Source of the DNA: Streptococcus oralis subsp. tigurinus AZ_3a
GTDB taxonomy: Bacteria > Bacillota > Bacilli > Lactobacillales > Streptococcaceae
Assembly (NCBI GenBank): GCA_000344275.1
Contig: AORU01000005.1
Location: forward strand, 98,463-162,462
Length of the DNA stretch: 64,000 nucleotides
Direction of reading: 5' to 3'
The notes under the pieces are model-generated. The model searched no databases. It was not told the DNA's origin and saw only the letters and a list, made by a program, of their open reading frames with translations. The translations under genes and the position numbers were made by a program. Shown here piece by piece: positions 53,421-63,654 of this stretch (position 1 is its first letter; every line of letters starts with the position of its first letter).

Positions 53421-54072
53421 ATGATTTTTTAATGAAAATCAGTCTTTCCTTATCAAAATCAGCAGCTAACTCATACTTTCCATCTTCTTTTTGCACAATA
53501 TAGCCTAGGACGACCAAACTATCCACAAAGATATCACGGCGTTTCTGCATCAGTTGATCTTTTTTGAGGAATTTTAACAAAAAGGTCGTCATATATTTGA
53601 GGGCATACTCAGGATTAACATCTCCTAAAATATCATAGAGTTTCTGCTGATCTTCTGTCAGTGGATACTGGTTCTTAACTTTATAAAAATAATTAGACAA
53701 GGTCATTTTTTGCCTTGCAAAGTCCGTATGTTCGATTAAAATAGCTGCATTGGTTTGATTGCGCAATTCTGTCTCAAAAGTTTTCTCCAGCAAGCCTTGA
53801 TAGACTGGACTGTCCTCTCTGACAAAAATCTCTTGATCAAGGGCTAAATCATCCGTAGATTCTAGAAAAGGGAGATTGAGCGAATAGTGTTTATTTTCCC
53901 TTAGAATCAAGCCCGCCTTTATATACTCTTCCATAAGTTTATCAACTGATACATCTAGAAATTGAGCCTTGATTTCTCGTAGGATCACATCGTCATGCTG
54001 ATCCAGATAGTCAACCAAATCTATAAAAAATGGTTGTTGAGCCAAACGAGAAGGATTAAAAATCTGAATCAT
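53419..54072 (-). CDS. DUF1803 family protein
   Basis: A 217-residue soluble protein, beginning MIQIFNPSRLAQQPFFIDLVDYLDQHDD, which I place in the streptococcal DUF1803 family (function unknown) with moderate confidence. It is mostly helical with several winged-helix-like parts (LREIKAQFLDVSVDKLMEEYIKAGLILRENKHYSL). Its start overlaps the preceding YiiX-like gene by 17 bp. Its stop codon lies at the edge of the IS200 right hairpin, so the last residues may have been altered by that insertion. Confidence 0.7.
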   Translation of the reverse strand: MIQIFNPSRLAQQPFFIDLVDYLDQHDDVILREIKAQFLDVSVDKLMEEYIKAGLILRENKHYSLNLPFLESTDDLALDQEIFVREDSPVYQGLLEKTFETELRNQTNAAILIEHTDFARQKMTLSNYFYKVKNQYPLTEDQQKLYDILGDVNPEYALKYMTTFLLKFLKKDQLMQKRRDIFVDSLVVLGYIVQKEDGKYELAADFDKERLIFIKKS

Positions 54073-54568
54073 GAATATTCCTTTCTTTACATTTTAAAAG
54101 AGGGGATGCTGCTAACTGACTAGGATTGGTCCCCGGCTGGTTCAGAGGCACAGCTATTCCTAGTTCTCTATAGTATTCATTCCAGAAATCACTAATTTCC
54201 TGCCCATCATCACCAAACTTCATAGGGGTGGTTTCAAAAATAGGTAAAATCTCAGCGATGTACTGGGAACAATAAAACCCTTCCCCAGCAGGGTAAAAAG
54301 AAGAATTATAAGGAGCTCCAAGATGCTGGTTAGCTCTTTTCTTTACTTTTTGAATATCTATTTTTGGATAAAGATAAAGATCATACAGACAAGCTGGCTC
54401 TAAGAAGTCTCTTAGTTTTTTACAGATAACACCAGCCTTTCCACTAGCATGGTAAATCATCCCATCCAAATAGATGGCAACATGACTATAGTTCCCAGTA
54501 GAATCCTGGATGGCCTGCCCCATATCTGAAAAATCCTTCACAAAAATCAAATCGCCATTTGCTAACAT
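54056..54568 (-). CDS. YiiX/YebB-like NlpC/P60-fold cysteine hydrolase
   Basis: A 170-residue permuted papain-like (YiiX/YebB, DUF830-type) enzyme: H29 in NYSHVAIYLDG and C100 in GFYCSQYIAE form the expected catalytic pair, with LGAPYNSSFYP between. No signal peptide, so it acts in the cytosol. Substrate unknown; the family includes amidases and lipid-acting enzymes. AGGAGAG precedes the ATG. It forms a two-gene operon with the DUF1803 gene, next to ppaC. Confidence 0.8.
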   Translation of the reverse strand: MLANGDLIFVKDFSDMGQAIQDSTGNYSHVAIYLDGMIYHASGKAGVICKKLRDFLEPACLYDLYLYPKIDIQKVKKRANQHLGAPYNSSFYPAGEGFYCSQYIAEILPIFETTPMKFGDDGQEISDFWNEYYRELGIAVPLNQPGTNPSQLAASPLLKCKERNIHDSDF

Positions 54569-54584
54569 GCTTCTCTCCTAGAAA

Positions 54585-54604
54585 AAAAGGAGCCGAAACT
54601 CCCC
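54585..54604 (-). terminator. Terminator of ppaC
   Basis: GGAG-TTTCGG-CTCC stem (54589-54602) followed by TTTTTTT on the minus strand. A second hairpin GAAAACG/CGTTTTC lies at 54613-54630. Confidence 0.7.
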
Positions 54605-54654
54605 TTCAATATATGAAAACGAACGTTTTCTATTTTGAAATAACACCCAAAATC

Positions 54655-55590
54655 TTAAGCATTAAAGCTCTCAGTCAACTGAGGCACCACTTGTTTCTTA
54701 CGTGAAACAGCACCTGGAAGGAAAGCGTGGTTGTTTTCAAGTTTAAAGTTAAAGGCTGCTTCTACCTTGTCCATGTTTGATCCAAGAGCCAAAATTTCTG
54801 AGTTTGAGTTGACAATGTCTGTAATCATCAAGACAAAGTCTGAGTAGCCGTTTGCTGCATTAGCCGCTTGCATTGCTGCTTCGATTTCATCTTGACGTTC
54901 CAAGACTTCAGCAATATCAACTGTGTTCACTTGGGCAACACGAACCTTATTTCCGTTGAGTTCAAAAGTCTTAGCATCGATGTCAATCAATTCTTCAGCA
55001 GATTTACTAGCCAAGTTTGTACCAGCTTTCAGCATAGCAAGACCGTACTCTTCCAAGTTGACGCCTGCTAATTCTGCCAATTCAGGAGCAATGACTTTAT
55101 CAGATGGGTGAGTTGTTGGTGATTTCAAAAGAAGGGTATCTGAAATCAAACCTGAAAGCATCAAACCTGCGATTTCTTTAGGAACTGCTACACCATGTTC
55201 TTTGAACATGCGGTAAACGATAGATGAAGCTGATCCCACTGGTTCCAAACGCATGTAAAGCGGACTTGCAGTTTCAAAGTTAGCCACACGGTGGTGATCC
55301 ACTACTCCGTAAACTTCTACTTCAGCAATATCTGACACTGATTGTTGGAATTCATTGTGGTCAGTCAAGATGACTTGTTCTGCACCTTCTGCTTTAGCAG
55401 ATGTGATGACGCGTGGTGCTTCTACACCAAAATAGTTCAAAACAAAGGCTGTTTCTTCATTAGGAGTTCCAAGTGCTACTGCTTCTGTGTCCAATCCATA
55501 AGCTTCTTTTGCAAGGTAAGCAAAGGCTACAGATGACCCGATGGCATCTGAGTCTGGATTTTGGTGACCAAATACTAGAATCTTAGACAT
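54655..55590 (-). CDS. ppaC: Manganese-dependent inorganic pyrophosphatase (family II)
   Basis: A 311-residue DHH-family pyrophosphatase hydrolysing PPi released by biosynthesis. Metal ligands in [13 protein letters not shown] (N terminus), LTDHNEF and the DHH signature [10 protein letters not shown]; the C-terminal DHHA2 domain ends in [16 protein letters not shown], with the active-site SRKKQ. Length and motifs complete. Single gene with consensus-like promoter. Confidence 0.97.
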   Translation of the reverse strand: MSKILVFGHQNPDSDAIGSSVAFAYLAKEAYGLDTEAVALGTPNEETAFVLNYFGVEAPRVITSAKAEGAEQVILTDHNEFQQSVSDIAEVEVYGVVDHHRVANFETASPLYMRLEPVGSASSIVYRMFKEHGVAVPKEIAGLMLSGLISDTLLLKSPTTHPSDKVIAPELAELAGVNLEEYGLAMLKAGTNLASKSAEELIDIDAKTFELNGNKVRVAQVNTVDIAEVLERQDEIEAAMQAANAANGYSDFVLMITDIVNSNSEILALGSNMDKVEAAFNFKLENNHAFLPGAVSRKKQVVPQLTESFNA

Positions 55591-55619
55591 GATAATACCT
55601 CTTTAAATTTATTCATCTT

Positions 55620-55648
55620 ATTTTAGCACTTTTTTCCTCTTTTGACAA
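55620..55648 (-). promoter_or_regulatory. ppaC promoter
   Basis: Minus-strand -35 TTGTCA (55648-55643), 17-bp spacer, -10 TAAAAT (55625-55620). Confidence 0.7.
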
Positions 55649-55682
55649 AAGTAAGAGGAACCAAAGGACTTCTCGTTAGATA

Positions 55683-56796
55683 GGCTCTATAATTTCTGTA
55701 GTGGGTAAAACCACTGTAAGAATTACAGAGCCTCTTTTGTTGTAAACAAAGTCTCATAAAACCTATAATGAAAAGTGATCAAACAATCATTAGAAAGAAT
55801 CTTATGGAACAGTTAGATTTTATCACAAACTTACTTGGAATTAAAGACCCTAACATCACTATCTTGGATGTTCTAGATGCTAGAACACATAAAGAAATCA
55901 TCGCTAAGCTAGATTATCTAGCTCCTAAATGCCCCTACTACCAAAGACAAATAGCTAAATATGACTTCCAAAAAGAATCGAAAATATCTTACCCAGAGTG
56001 TGCAGGATACAAAATGCTGATTCGGTTAAAGAAACGCCGTTTCCTGTGTAAAGTCTGTAGGAAAGGGGCTGCCGCTGAGACCTCCTTAGTCAAGAAGAAT
56101 CATCAAATCGCGACCATCGTCAACCAGAAAATCGCTCAAAAACTAATCTAGAAATCCCCTATGACTACCATCGCTAAGAAACTCTTTCCTTCTGTAAAAA
56201 TCGTCCTCAATTGTTTTCACATGTACAACATCTCAGCTGGGCTATGAACCACCTTCGAATCCAAATCATGAATCAGTTGAATAGAAAATCGTACGAATAT
56301 AAGGTACTCAAACGCTACCGGAAACTCATTCAACAGGAGAGTCGAAAACTCAGTAATAAACAATTTTATCGCCCAATTTTTCGCATGCATCTAACCAACA
56401 AAGAGATTCTAGAAAAGATTCTCTCTTACTCTCAAGAACTACGAAAATATTATGAAATCTATCAGCTCTTACTTTCCCATTTTCATGAGAAACAGGCTGG
56501 GTAATTCTTTGGACTCATTGAAGATACTATTTCTTATGTAAACTCTATCTTTCTAACTGTTTTTAAGACCTTTTTGAAAGATAAGGACAAAATCTTGAAT
56601 GCGCTGAAACTGCCCTACTCAAATGCAAAACTTGAAGCTATTAACAACCTCATCAAGCGCAATGCTTTCGGCTTTCGGAACTTTGATAACTTTAAAACTA
56701 GAATCTTCATCGCTTTGAACATTAAAAAGGAGAGGAACAAAATGATCCTCTCCAGGTTGTAACTTTTCTTCAACCCACTACAGTTGACAAAGATCC
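55683..56796 (+). mobile_element. ISL3-family (IS1167-like) insertion sequence, decayed
   Basis: Left end at 55683 (GGCTCTATAATTTCTGTAGTGGGT) and right end at 56773-56796, whose complement begins GGATCT and ends CTGTAGTGGGT, the IS1167-type inverted repeats. At 1114 bp it is some 330 bp shorter than a full ISL3 element. The transposase frame shows the missing part is internal. No 8-bp target duplication is visible next to the two ends, so flanking DNA has been rearranged. Confidence 0.85.
55804..56762 (+). pseudogene. ISL3-family transposase remnant
   Basis: N-terminal part MEQLDFITNLLGIKDPN with the ISL3 zinc-binding cysteines (CPYYQ..., PECAG, CKVCRKG) reads to a TAG after IAQKLI (56150). 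A further ~10 codons (MTTIAKK) jump directly to LFPSVKIVLNCFH, losing about 110 residues including the first catalytic Asp region. A frameshift near 56215 then moves to FSHVQHLSWAMNHLRIQIMNQ, and a further in-frame TAA at 56502-56504 precedes the intact C-terminal part (SNAKLEAINNLIKRNAFGFRNFDNFKTRIFIALNI). The start was chosen by analogy with the second copy (ATCTTATG). Confidence 0.85.
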
Positions 56797-56832
56797 AAAA
56801 AATCTTTCTATTTTTAATAAGAAGATTTTTTG
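56797..56832. terminator. Hairpin between ISL3 remnant and prtA
   Basis: AAAAAATCTT...AAGATTTTTT (left arm from 56797, right arm to about 56831) with T-runs on both strands, adjoining the right IS end. Could end prtA transcripts. The next ~150 bp (56833-56984) are AT-rich and show nothing else. Confidence 0.6.
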
Positions 56833-56984
56833 TTATCTAAACGAAGTCCATTAATACATTCTAAAAGTGTATAATTATCAATGTAAACTTAAGAATTAAG
56901 TATTAAATAGTAATTATCAGCAAACTATTTAACCATCACAGTATCTAATCTCAACACATAAACTTTTTTTCTATAGATTTTGTC

Positions 56985-59900
56985 TTAATCTTGGTCTTTT
57001 TTCTTCAATCCAAGAAATGCTCCTACTACAAATAATATTCCGCCAACGAATAGTGCAAGAACTTCTCTAACTGTTCCAGTTTTTGGCAACTTATTAGGAT
57101 TGTTAGTATCCGACTTACTATCAATGTTAGTATGTTTATTAGCTATATTCTCTTGTTCATTAAGATAGACTTCTTTCTTATTTTCAAAGTGTTTATTAAG
57201 AACTGTAGCTGTGACATTCTTAGTTGAATCAGATTTTTGTGAAGGATTTTCTCTTTGTAAGTCCTCTTTTCTATGACTTTGATTTAATTGACTAGGATTT
57301 ACCTGTAAGTTATCTTTCTTTTTGGATACATCAAAAGTAGGTTTATTCTCCTCCTCCTTTTTCTCCTCTATTTTCTTGAATACAGGTTTTATAAGGGTAT
57401 CTTTTGATACATTAATCACATAGCCAGCGTCTTTTTTTCCTTCGAAACCAGCAATTTCCCAACCATCAAATTGATATCCTTTTTCTAATTCACCCTTATA
57501 GACAGGTAAAATGAAATCTTCTTCCGACACTATCGTTGAACTCATTTCTTTTCCATTTTGAATGGTCACAGTTACCGTATGAGGTTTCAGTTTGCTTACC
57601 TCTCCCGTATCTTTGTTTAAAATGAATTCTTTTACGGTCGTATTTCTTGCAAAATCTTTTACAACAATCTTAATGTTTAGTGTCTTGTCTGTTATTTGTT
57701 TAATATCATCAAATGATTTATATTCTTTTCCATTTACATAAATATGTTGTTCTTGGATCTCACCATCGAATCCATTATTTCTTTTATCATTGATGTTAAA
57801 GACTACAGATTTTCCATCAGCATATTCGATACCAGTGTTTCCCTTAGGATCAATGTTTACTTCTGGTTTTACATTATCATATAAAAATTGATAGTGTACT
57901 CCGACCGCTTTCGCATTCAAATCGCTATAGCCAGTTTGAAGGTAAACATTTCCATCCATATCTGTTACCTTATCTGGAAATCCGTTTGCTTTATAGTCTT
58001 TCATCCCCCAGTCCATGATGTCACCGTCTTTAACATTAAGCTTAATGTTAAAATCTCTAGTGTTATCAATGTGTAAATCTCCGTAGATTAAATAATTATC
58101 TACAACCGATTCATTAACTCTCAACTCCCAGTTAAAACCACCCTTATCAGAAATCTTACCTCTTAAATAGAATTCTGGATTTCGTACATAAATTTTATTA
58201 GATTTAGATGGATTAAAGTAGTTCTTGTCCATTGAAAGATTTACTGGTTTTGCATCAATAAATAACGTAGAGCCATCTTCTTTTATAGCTTCTACATTGG
58301 ACTTATCCTCTCCTGTGTACTCTTTACCATCCTTACCAAATAATACAAGTTTAGAAGAATCTGTCACAAGATTTCCATCTTTATCGATTGCTTCCCCTTT
58401 ATCATTCATTTTAAAGGTAAACACTTGATACCTTACAATGTTAAAGCCGTCCAAAGCCGACATTAATACTGATTGAGTACTTCTTCCATCTTCAACATTT
58501 CTACTATCAGCATAAATTATTTTTTCTGATAAGACTCTTAGATTAGGATTGGCCTTTTGGATTTTTGCTATATCTTCCTTGTTATAGACTCCATTCCCTT
58601 CTAACATATCCGTTTTTCCAGGATTATAGGTAGTCACTTTTAGTGCATAGCCTTTTCTTAGAATGATGTTATCCTTTAATAGATATTGTTGTTTTTCTGA
58701 ATCAGCATAGATTTTACCAGATTCCATGTCCGTTAAATTGTTTGGTTTGTTTTTTGAAAGATCTCCTTCTCCTAATTCTATTACATTCCCATAACTTGAT
58801 GCATAGGGATATTCTGTTTTAGTTTCCTTATTTTTTTCAGGCATTCTAATTTTAGTTTCAGCTTTTATCTGATCATCATCTTTAACAAAGAATCTCATAT
58901 CTCCTGAAAAAGCTAATCCATCCACAATATCATTAATATTAGCGTATAAATCAAATGTCATCGTTTTTGAGTGGTAATCATACTTGGTCGTTTTGATTTC
59001 TATCGATTTATAGTTATTGCCATAATATACCTTGGCATTTTTAGAAACATTACTTATCTTTCCAAGAATTTCAAAGTGTCCATCTTTAGATGGGCTTAGA
59101 ACACCATAAATTTTTGATTTGATTTCGTCAAGCTTTTCAGTTTCATATTGTAAGGCACTACCATCGTCATAAGCAATGATATTTCCCTTATCATCGTATT
59201 TATAATCGTATTCCTCTGTTCTCTTACCAGTTTCACTTGTAAAGTCATCAACTTCTCTAAATTTCTTTTTAATGAGTTTCTTTAAATCTTTGCTTTCAAA
59301 GTCTCTAATTGTTGAAATAGTTTTATGAATAGTAAAGCTAGATTTTTCTTCGGTAGCCTCTTCATTTTCTTGATGATGTTCTACTTCAGTTGTATCTTTT
59401 TTAAGACTATCCTCTTTTCTATTTCCTAAATTTTTAAATTTAGATTCGGCAATCTCTCCAAGCTTTTGGTATTTAGATGAATCCTGATCAGGATCTACTA
59501 GATAATAGGAAATCATCCCCTTTTCATCAGCATGATCAGCAAATTTAATTCTATGAATCTTTGTGAAATTGCTAGAGCCATCTAGTGCAATGACTTCAAT
59601 GATTTTTCCTCTTAAATCTCCTGCACCATTAATTTCATAAATAGTATTTCCGTCTTTGTCAAGTTTTCTATTTCTTCCTTGACCCTCACCTGCATAAGTT
59701 ACTTCAAGATTTTTCTCAACCTCTCCATCTTCATTAACAAGAGCGGCTCCTGCATACCAAACTTCGTTGGCAATCTCGTCAAATTTTTCAGGATGTTCTT
59801 TCTGATCTCTCGCAAATAAAGTTTCATTCTTGTATTGCTCTTTTACCTTGTGATAAGTATCCTTTGTGATCAGCTTAATTTTTTCAGGATTTGAAAAATC

Positions 59901-62900
59901 AATCGAAACAATCTTAGGGGCTGTGTTATCAATTTTTACAGGAATATAGGAAACCTGCCATGGATAATCTTTAGTTAATCTATATTTAAATTTATAGAAA
60001 TATTGGCCTTCTGCAATTGGTTCAAATTGACCTCGTATCTTAGTAGCAGGATCTTTGGTATCCTTGCTTTCTGGTGCATTTTCTTCTCTACCTCTAGGGT
60101 TATAAATGAGTCCATCCCATTTCAAGTCACCCCAAACTTTTAGTTTAGAAGATTTAATGCCCTTTGCATCATTTCTTTTAGAGTTTAAAATTCCTTTAAT
60201 AAAGTGTTCTCTCGAAACGACTTTTAAGTCTCTTTGATTTTCTCCTTCTTTATTTGTATTTACTATTGAAATCAATCCTTCTTCTGCACTTCTTAATACA
60301 AGTGGAGAAGGCGTTAATCCTCTCTCAAGTTGAGCATCTTGAGGATTTCCATTTGAATCTAAAGGATAAATTTTAGCAATCTTAGAACCACTTGATGATG
60401 GTGCGTTGATCCCTTCGTTATTGAAAGCAAATAATTCTGGATTTTGATCTAGGGATGTTGTATTTTTATCTTTTCTATTTTGTATAACTCCTGCTGGATT
60501 AAATTTATCTATACCATGTTCTCCACCAATTCCCTTATTTAAGGTTCCTGGAATTTTTGGTTTACCATCATCATCATAACCTTCCATTGTTTTTGATTTT
60601 GATCCTTCTTCCCAGGCCCATTTATCAAGGATTGGTTCGTGGTTCCAATTTCCAGCAAATCCCATTAGAGGCATCGATAAAGAAGGTTGGAAGTTTATTT
60701 TCTTCCCGTTGGAGTTCAGAGCTTCCATTTCTTCCACTGATTCAAAATGAATAAATGATTCTACAAATTTATTTTTGTTTTTAGCCTCCCCAACATTTAG
60801 AACCGCATTTAAATCAAAGCTAGAATTTGGGCCTATAGTGAAAGTGTCATGCTCAAATGTAATATTTGCTCCTTTGATTTTTTCTGGGTGGATTTCTGGA
60901 ACAATTTGCTTCCCATCTGGAGATTTTTCATCTTTGTATGTTTCATCCAGTTTGAGTCTGTCAGTTAGAGAATCTGTAGTTATCGCTGATGCTGAAACTT
61001 TAAAGGTCAAAGGTCTGTTTGATGTATTGTGAAGCTTAATTGTAAAATATTTTTTATCTCCTTTTATTTCTTTAAGAGAAATAGAACCATAAGAGTTTAC
61101 CAACCCTTTAGAATCCGTGTTTTTGAAAGTCGCTACGACTTCATTTCTCAAAGCATTGGCAACATTAATTAGCCCTGCCCCCTGTTGTCTAGGTGATGCA
61201 AAGTATTGACTTTTTTCTTTCCAAGAAGTCGCATCCATCATAGGGCGTGCAGTATTTTGTAGGGCTATTTTTGTAAGACTTGTAAGATCTATTTTGTCAT
61301 CTCCCTTAAGATTTTTCAATACAGGTCTTTCAATCATTTCCTTTAACTTAGGTCTGATCAAAACAGTAGAAGCTGCCACGATTGGAGTTGCCATACTAGT
61401 CCCTGACATATAGCCATAAGTTGATTTCCCATTAATGACATTAAGAGTAGATTTAATGTTTTTACCAGGTGCTGAGACATCAGGCTTTAAAAGTAAATCT
61501 GTTCTCGGTCCCCAAGATGTGGAGCCCGCTGGGACTATAATATCTTCTTTATACAATTCTTTGTCGGTATCAGGTGCAAACTTAAAGTCAATCTCTTTTT
61601 CATCACCTACATTCGGTTTATTAGAATTATAGCTTGCCATATCAATTGGATAATATTGCTCCAACTTATCTTTAAAATCTTCTTTATTATTTCTTTTGAC
61701 TTTAGTTTTTTTATCAGGGTTAATCATGTTCCATAACTTTACACCATCATCTCCTGAAATTGAGAAAACTTGACTAGTAGTTCCTTCATCCTCCTCATAT
61801 CCCATAGCTGGAAGCTCTGTCCAATTATCTCTATTGTAGTAATTTACAGTATTTACAACCATAATGGCGCGTGCGCCCTTATCCGTTGCTCGTTTAAAAG
61901 CATTTTTTAAATCCTTTGTATAAATTCTATCCATTACTGCAATTTTGCCCTTAAGATCCAATCCTATCAAATCTTGATCTTGACCTTTGCCTATATATAC
62001 AAATTTTAATTTACTAGGAGCTTTTGAACCATCTTCGTTTGTTATGATTTTATTCTTATCGAAAAAGGCCCCTATATTTCTGTATTTAAAACTTTCTCCT
62101 CCAATCTTAACTTTATCAAACTCAACTGTTTGATTTTTAGCAGAAGCAACTGCTATCGCATCTTCATGTGCTGCAGTTCGTGTTACATTTCCAGTGTCGG
62201 TCATTTTCAGATTATTATTTGCCACCAAATCCCATGAAGAACTTGAAGCAGAAGTTGCATAGTTACCCGTAGCTACAACCATTGGAATGCCTGCTTTTCT
62301 TAATGCCCTAATAGCTTGCCAATATTTCTCACCTACAAGGCCTGTTCCCGTAAAGCCAGATGATACCGAAACAACATCGACATTGTGTTTTATCGAATCT
62401 TCAATAGCATGAAACATTGTTTCATCCCCTGCAAACCCAGATCCAGCATCAGAGTACATTTTATAAGAGAAAATTTGTGCATTAGGGGCAATCCCATCTA
62501 TTCCGTTAAAGTTTTTGATATCTTTTTCAGTATCATTTCCCGCAAGAATCCCTGCAATATGCATTCCATGTGGATCAAAATAATCGCTTCCATCATCAGC
62601 TTTTTCTACAGTAATTTTACCACCATTATAATAATTGAAAGCATGAGGAATTTTATCACTCAACCAGAAATTTTTATCAGTACCTTTTAAGTCTTCTTTT
62701 TTAAATCTCATTGAGTCCTTAGCATCATCATCAATCCTCATAGCCTTATGTCTATAATCTGTCCCCGTATCAATATTTGAAATGACCATACCTCTGCCAT
62801 CAAAGTTTTTCCCAAATTGAGCATTAATGGCCTTTAGGTAATCGATAGCCTCTTCAACTCCAATTTCCTTTCTAGCATGATTCATCATTGGTTGGACTTT

Positions 62901-63479
62901 TTGTGACCTTTCAACCGATAAAATACCTTCTATTAGTTTAATTTTGTCCAGATTATCTTGGGTTGTTTCAATAGCACTACCATTAAAAACCGTATCATAA
63001 GTATATAAAACTTTTGTATCCTTAAGATTGGATAGTTGCTTGATTGCTTTTTCTCCAGATTCTTTATCTTTAAATTCAGCAATATAGATAACTTTATCCT
63101 CTTTTTTCGGATTTTCTTTGTTTTGATTTACAAATGAGTCCGCACGTTCTCCTTTGGATTGATTGGAATCATCTTCTTTGTTTTTTTCTTCTTCATTGCT
63201 AGTTTTATTGTCTATCGTAGGATTTTTACTAACAACTTCTTTTTCCTCAATGACTGCTGTTTTCTTCTCTTTAAAATCCTGTGAAGTTTCCATAGCACTA
63301 TGGATATCTTCATGTTTCTCTTTATTTTCTGTTTCCTTATCTCCTGCTACTTTTTCTTTATCAGAGATAGTTACAGCATCTTCAGAGTTAGATGTGTCTG
63401 CTAAGACTACCTCATTAGGGACATAGGCTGCTAAAATAACTGCAGCTGTAGTTAATGACAATACTGTACTTTTCTTCAT
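56985..63479 (-). CDS. prtA: PrtA, cell-wall subtilisin-like serine protease
   Basis: A 2164-residue S8 protease closely matching pneumococcal PrtA as I remember it. Signal peptide to about 27 (VVLA-DTS), charged pro-region, inhibitor-like I9 part (about 128-190), then the protease: D237 (NIDTGTDYRH), H304 (DPHGMHIAG), oxyanion N406 (ATGN), S695 (SGTSMATP), with a PA insert at about 450-600. A long fn3/C5a-peptidase-like tail follows, a repeat-like MucBP-ish segment near 2010-2060, and sortase motif LPKTG at 2131-2135 with hydrophobic span and KKKDQD. In pneumococcus it cleaves collagen and plasminogen and helps virulence. It is AT-richer than its neighbours and sits between two ISL3 ends. 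Confidence 0.96.
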   Translation of the reverse strand: MKKSTVLSLTTAAVILAAYVPNEVVLADTSNSEDAVTISDKEKVAGDKETENKEKHEDIHSAMETSQDFKEKKTAVIEEKEVVSKNPTIDNKTSNEEEKNKEDDSNQSKGERADSFVNQNKENPKKEDKVIYIAEFKDKESGEKAIKQLSNLKDTKVLYTYDTVFNGSAIETTQDNLDKIKLIEGILSVERSQKVQPMMNHARKEIGVEEAIDYLKAINAQFGKNFDGRGMVISNIDTGTDYRHKAMRIDDDAKDSMRFKKEDLKGTDKNFWLSDKIPHAFNYYNGGKITVEKADDGSDYFDPHGMHIAGILAGNDTEKDIKNFNGIDGIAPNAQIFSYKMYSDAGSGFAGDETMFHAIEDSIKHNVDVVSVSSGFTGTGLVGEKYWQAIRALRKAGIPMVVATGNYATSASSSSWDLVANNNLKMTDTGNVTRTAAHEDAIAVASAKNQTVEFDKVKIGGESFKYRNIGAFFDKNKIITNEDGSKAPSKLKFVYIGKGQDQDLIGLDLKGKIAVMDRIYTKDLKNAFKRATDKGARAIMVVNTVNYYNRDNWTELPAMGYEEDEGTTSQVFSISGDDGVKLWNMINPDKKTKVKRNNKEDFKDKLEQYYPIDMASYNSNKPNVGDEKEIDFKFAPDTDKELYKEDIIVPAGSTSWGPRTDLLLKPDVSAPGKNIKSTLNVINGKSTYGYMSGTSMATPIVAASTVLIRPKLKEMIERPVLKNLKGDDKIDLTSLTKIALQNTARPMMDATSWKEKSQYFASPRQQGAGLINVANALRNEVVATFKNTDSKGLVNSYGSISLKEIKGDKKYFTIKLHNTSNRPLTFKVSASAITTDSLTDRLKLDETYKDEKSPDGKQIVPEIHPEKIKGANITFEHDTFTIGPNSSFDLNAVLNVGEAKNKNKFVESFIHFESVEEMEALNSNGKKINFQPSLSMPLMGFAGNWNHEPILDKWAWEEGSKSKTMEGYDDDGKPKIPGTLNKGIGGEHGIDKFNPAGVIQNRKDKNTTSLDQNPELFAFNNEGINAPSSSGSKIAKIYPLDSNGNPQDAQLERGLTPSPLVLRSAEEGLISIVNTNKEGENQRDLKVVSREHFIKGILNSKRNDAKGIKSSKLKVWGDLKWDGLIYNPRGREENAPESKDTKDPATKIRGQFEPIAEGQYFYKFKYRLTKDYPWQVSYIPVKIDNTAPKIVSIDFSNPEKIKLITKDTYHKVKEQYKNETLFARDQKEHPEKFDEIANEVWYAGAALVNEDGEVEKNLEVTYAGEGQGRNRKLDKDGNTIYEINGAGDLRGKIIEVIALDGSSNFTKIHRIKFADHADEKGMISYYLVDPDQDSSKYQKLGEIAESKFKNLGNRKEDSLKKDTTEVEHHQENEEATEEKSSFTIHKTISTIRDFESKDLKKLIKKKFREVDDFTSETGKRTEEYDYKYDDKGNIIAYDDGSALQYETEKLDEIKSKIYGVLSPSKDGHFEILGKISNVSKNAKVYYGNNYKSIEIKTTKYDYHSKTMTFDLYANINDIVDGLAFSGDMRFFVKDDDQIKAETKIRMPEKNKETKTEYPYASSYGNVIELGEGDLSKNKPNNLTDMESGKIYADSEKQQYLLKDNIILRKGYALKVTTYNPGKTDMLEGNGVYNKEDIAKIQKANPNLRVLSEKIIYADSRNVEDGRSTQSVLMSALDGFNIVRYQVFTFKMNDKGEAIDKDGNLVTDSSKLVLFGKDGKEYTGEDKSNVEAIKEDGSTLFIDAKPVNLSMDKNYFNPSKSNKIYVRNPEFYLRGKISDKGGFNWELRVNESVVDNYLIYGDLHIDNTRDFNIKLNVKDGDIMDWGMKDYKANGFPDKVTDMDGNVYLQTGYSDLNAKAVGVHYQFLYDNVKPEVNIDPKGNTGIEYADGKSVVFNINDKRNNGFDGEIQEQHIYVNGKEYKSFDDIKQITDKTLNIKIVVKDFARNTTVKEFILNKDTGEVSKLKPHTVTVTIQNGKEMSSTIVSEEDFILPVYKGELEKGYQFDGWEIAGFEGKKDAGYVINVSKDTLIKPVFKKIEEKKEEENKPTFDVSKKKDNLQVNPSQLNQSHRKEDLQRENPSQKSDSTKNVTATVLNKHFENKKEVYLNEQENIANKHTNIDSKSDTNNPNKLPKTGTVREVLALFVGGILFVVGAFLGLKKKDQD

Positions 63480-63621
63480 TTTAATTCCTTACATATTTAT
63501 TTAGATTCCAATAGATAGAAAACTTTAACTTTGCTAGCCTTTGTTATAAAAAGTTTTACTAAGTATTATCTAGGAAATAGAGTAGTACATTTATATATAA
63601 TTGTTATCTCTCCATAAAAAT

Positions 63622-63649
63622 AGTATATCATTTAAAAAATTTAAGTCAA
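63622..63649 (-). promoter_or_regulatory. prtA promoter
   Basis: Minus-strand -35 TTGACT (63649-63644), 16-bp spacer, extended -10 TGATATACT (-10 at 63627-63622). The predicted start near 63615 leaves a leader of about 135 nt. Confidence 0.75.
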
Positions 63650-63654
63650 TAAAA

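Larger units (their letters stand above)
52681..53423 (+). mobile_element. IS200/IS605-family insertion sequence, inactivated
   Basis: About 740 bp with hairpin ends instead of inverted repeats: left hairpins at 52687-52710 and 52719-52735 (CACCCGC-TAT-GCGGGTG), right hairpin at 53398-53420 (AACCACCCGT-TAG-ACGGGTGGTT). The matching ACCACCCG text in both ends is the usual IS200 pattern of related subterminal palindromes. One transposase frame (TnpA, single-tyrosine HUH type) lies inside and no tnpB. Exact tips are uncertain by several bases. It sits between the murE terminator and the DUF1803 gene. Confidence 0.85.

Noticed and set aside
56292..56299. TACGAATA, the core of the ComX competence (cin) box
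   Set aside because: It lies inside the ISL3 transposase remnant, codes YEY, and has no downstream competence gene or T-run.
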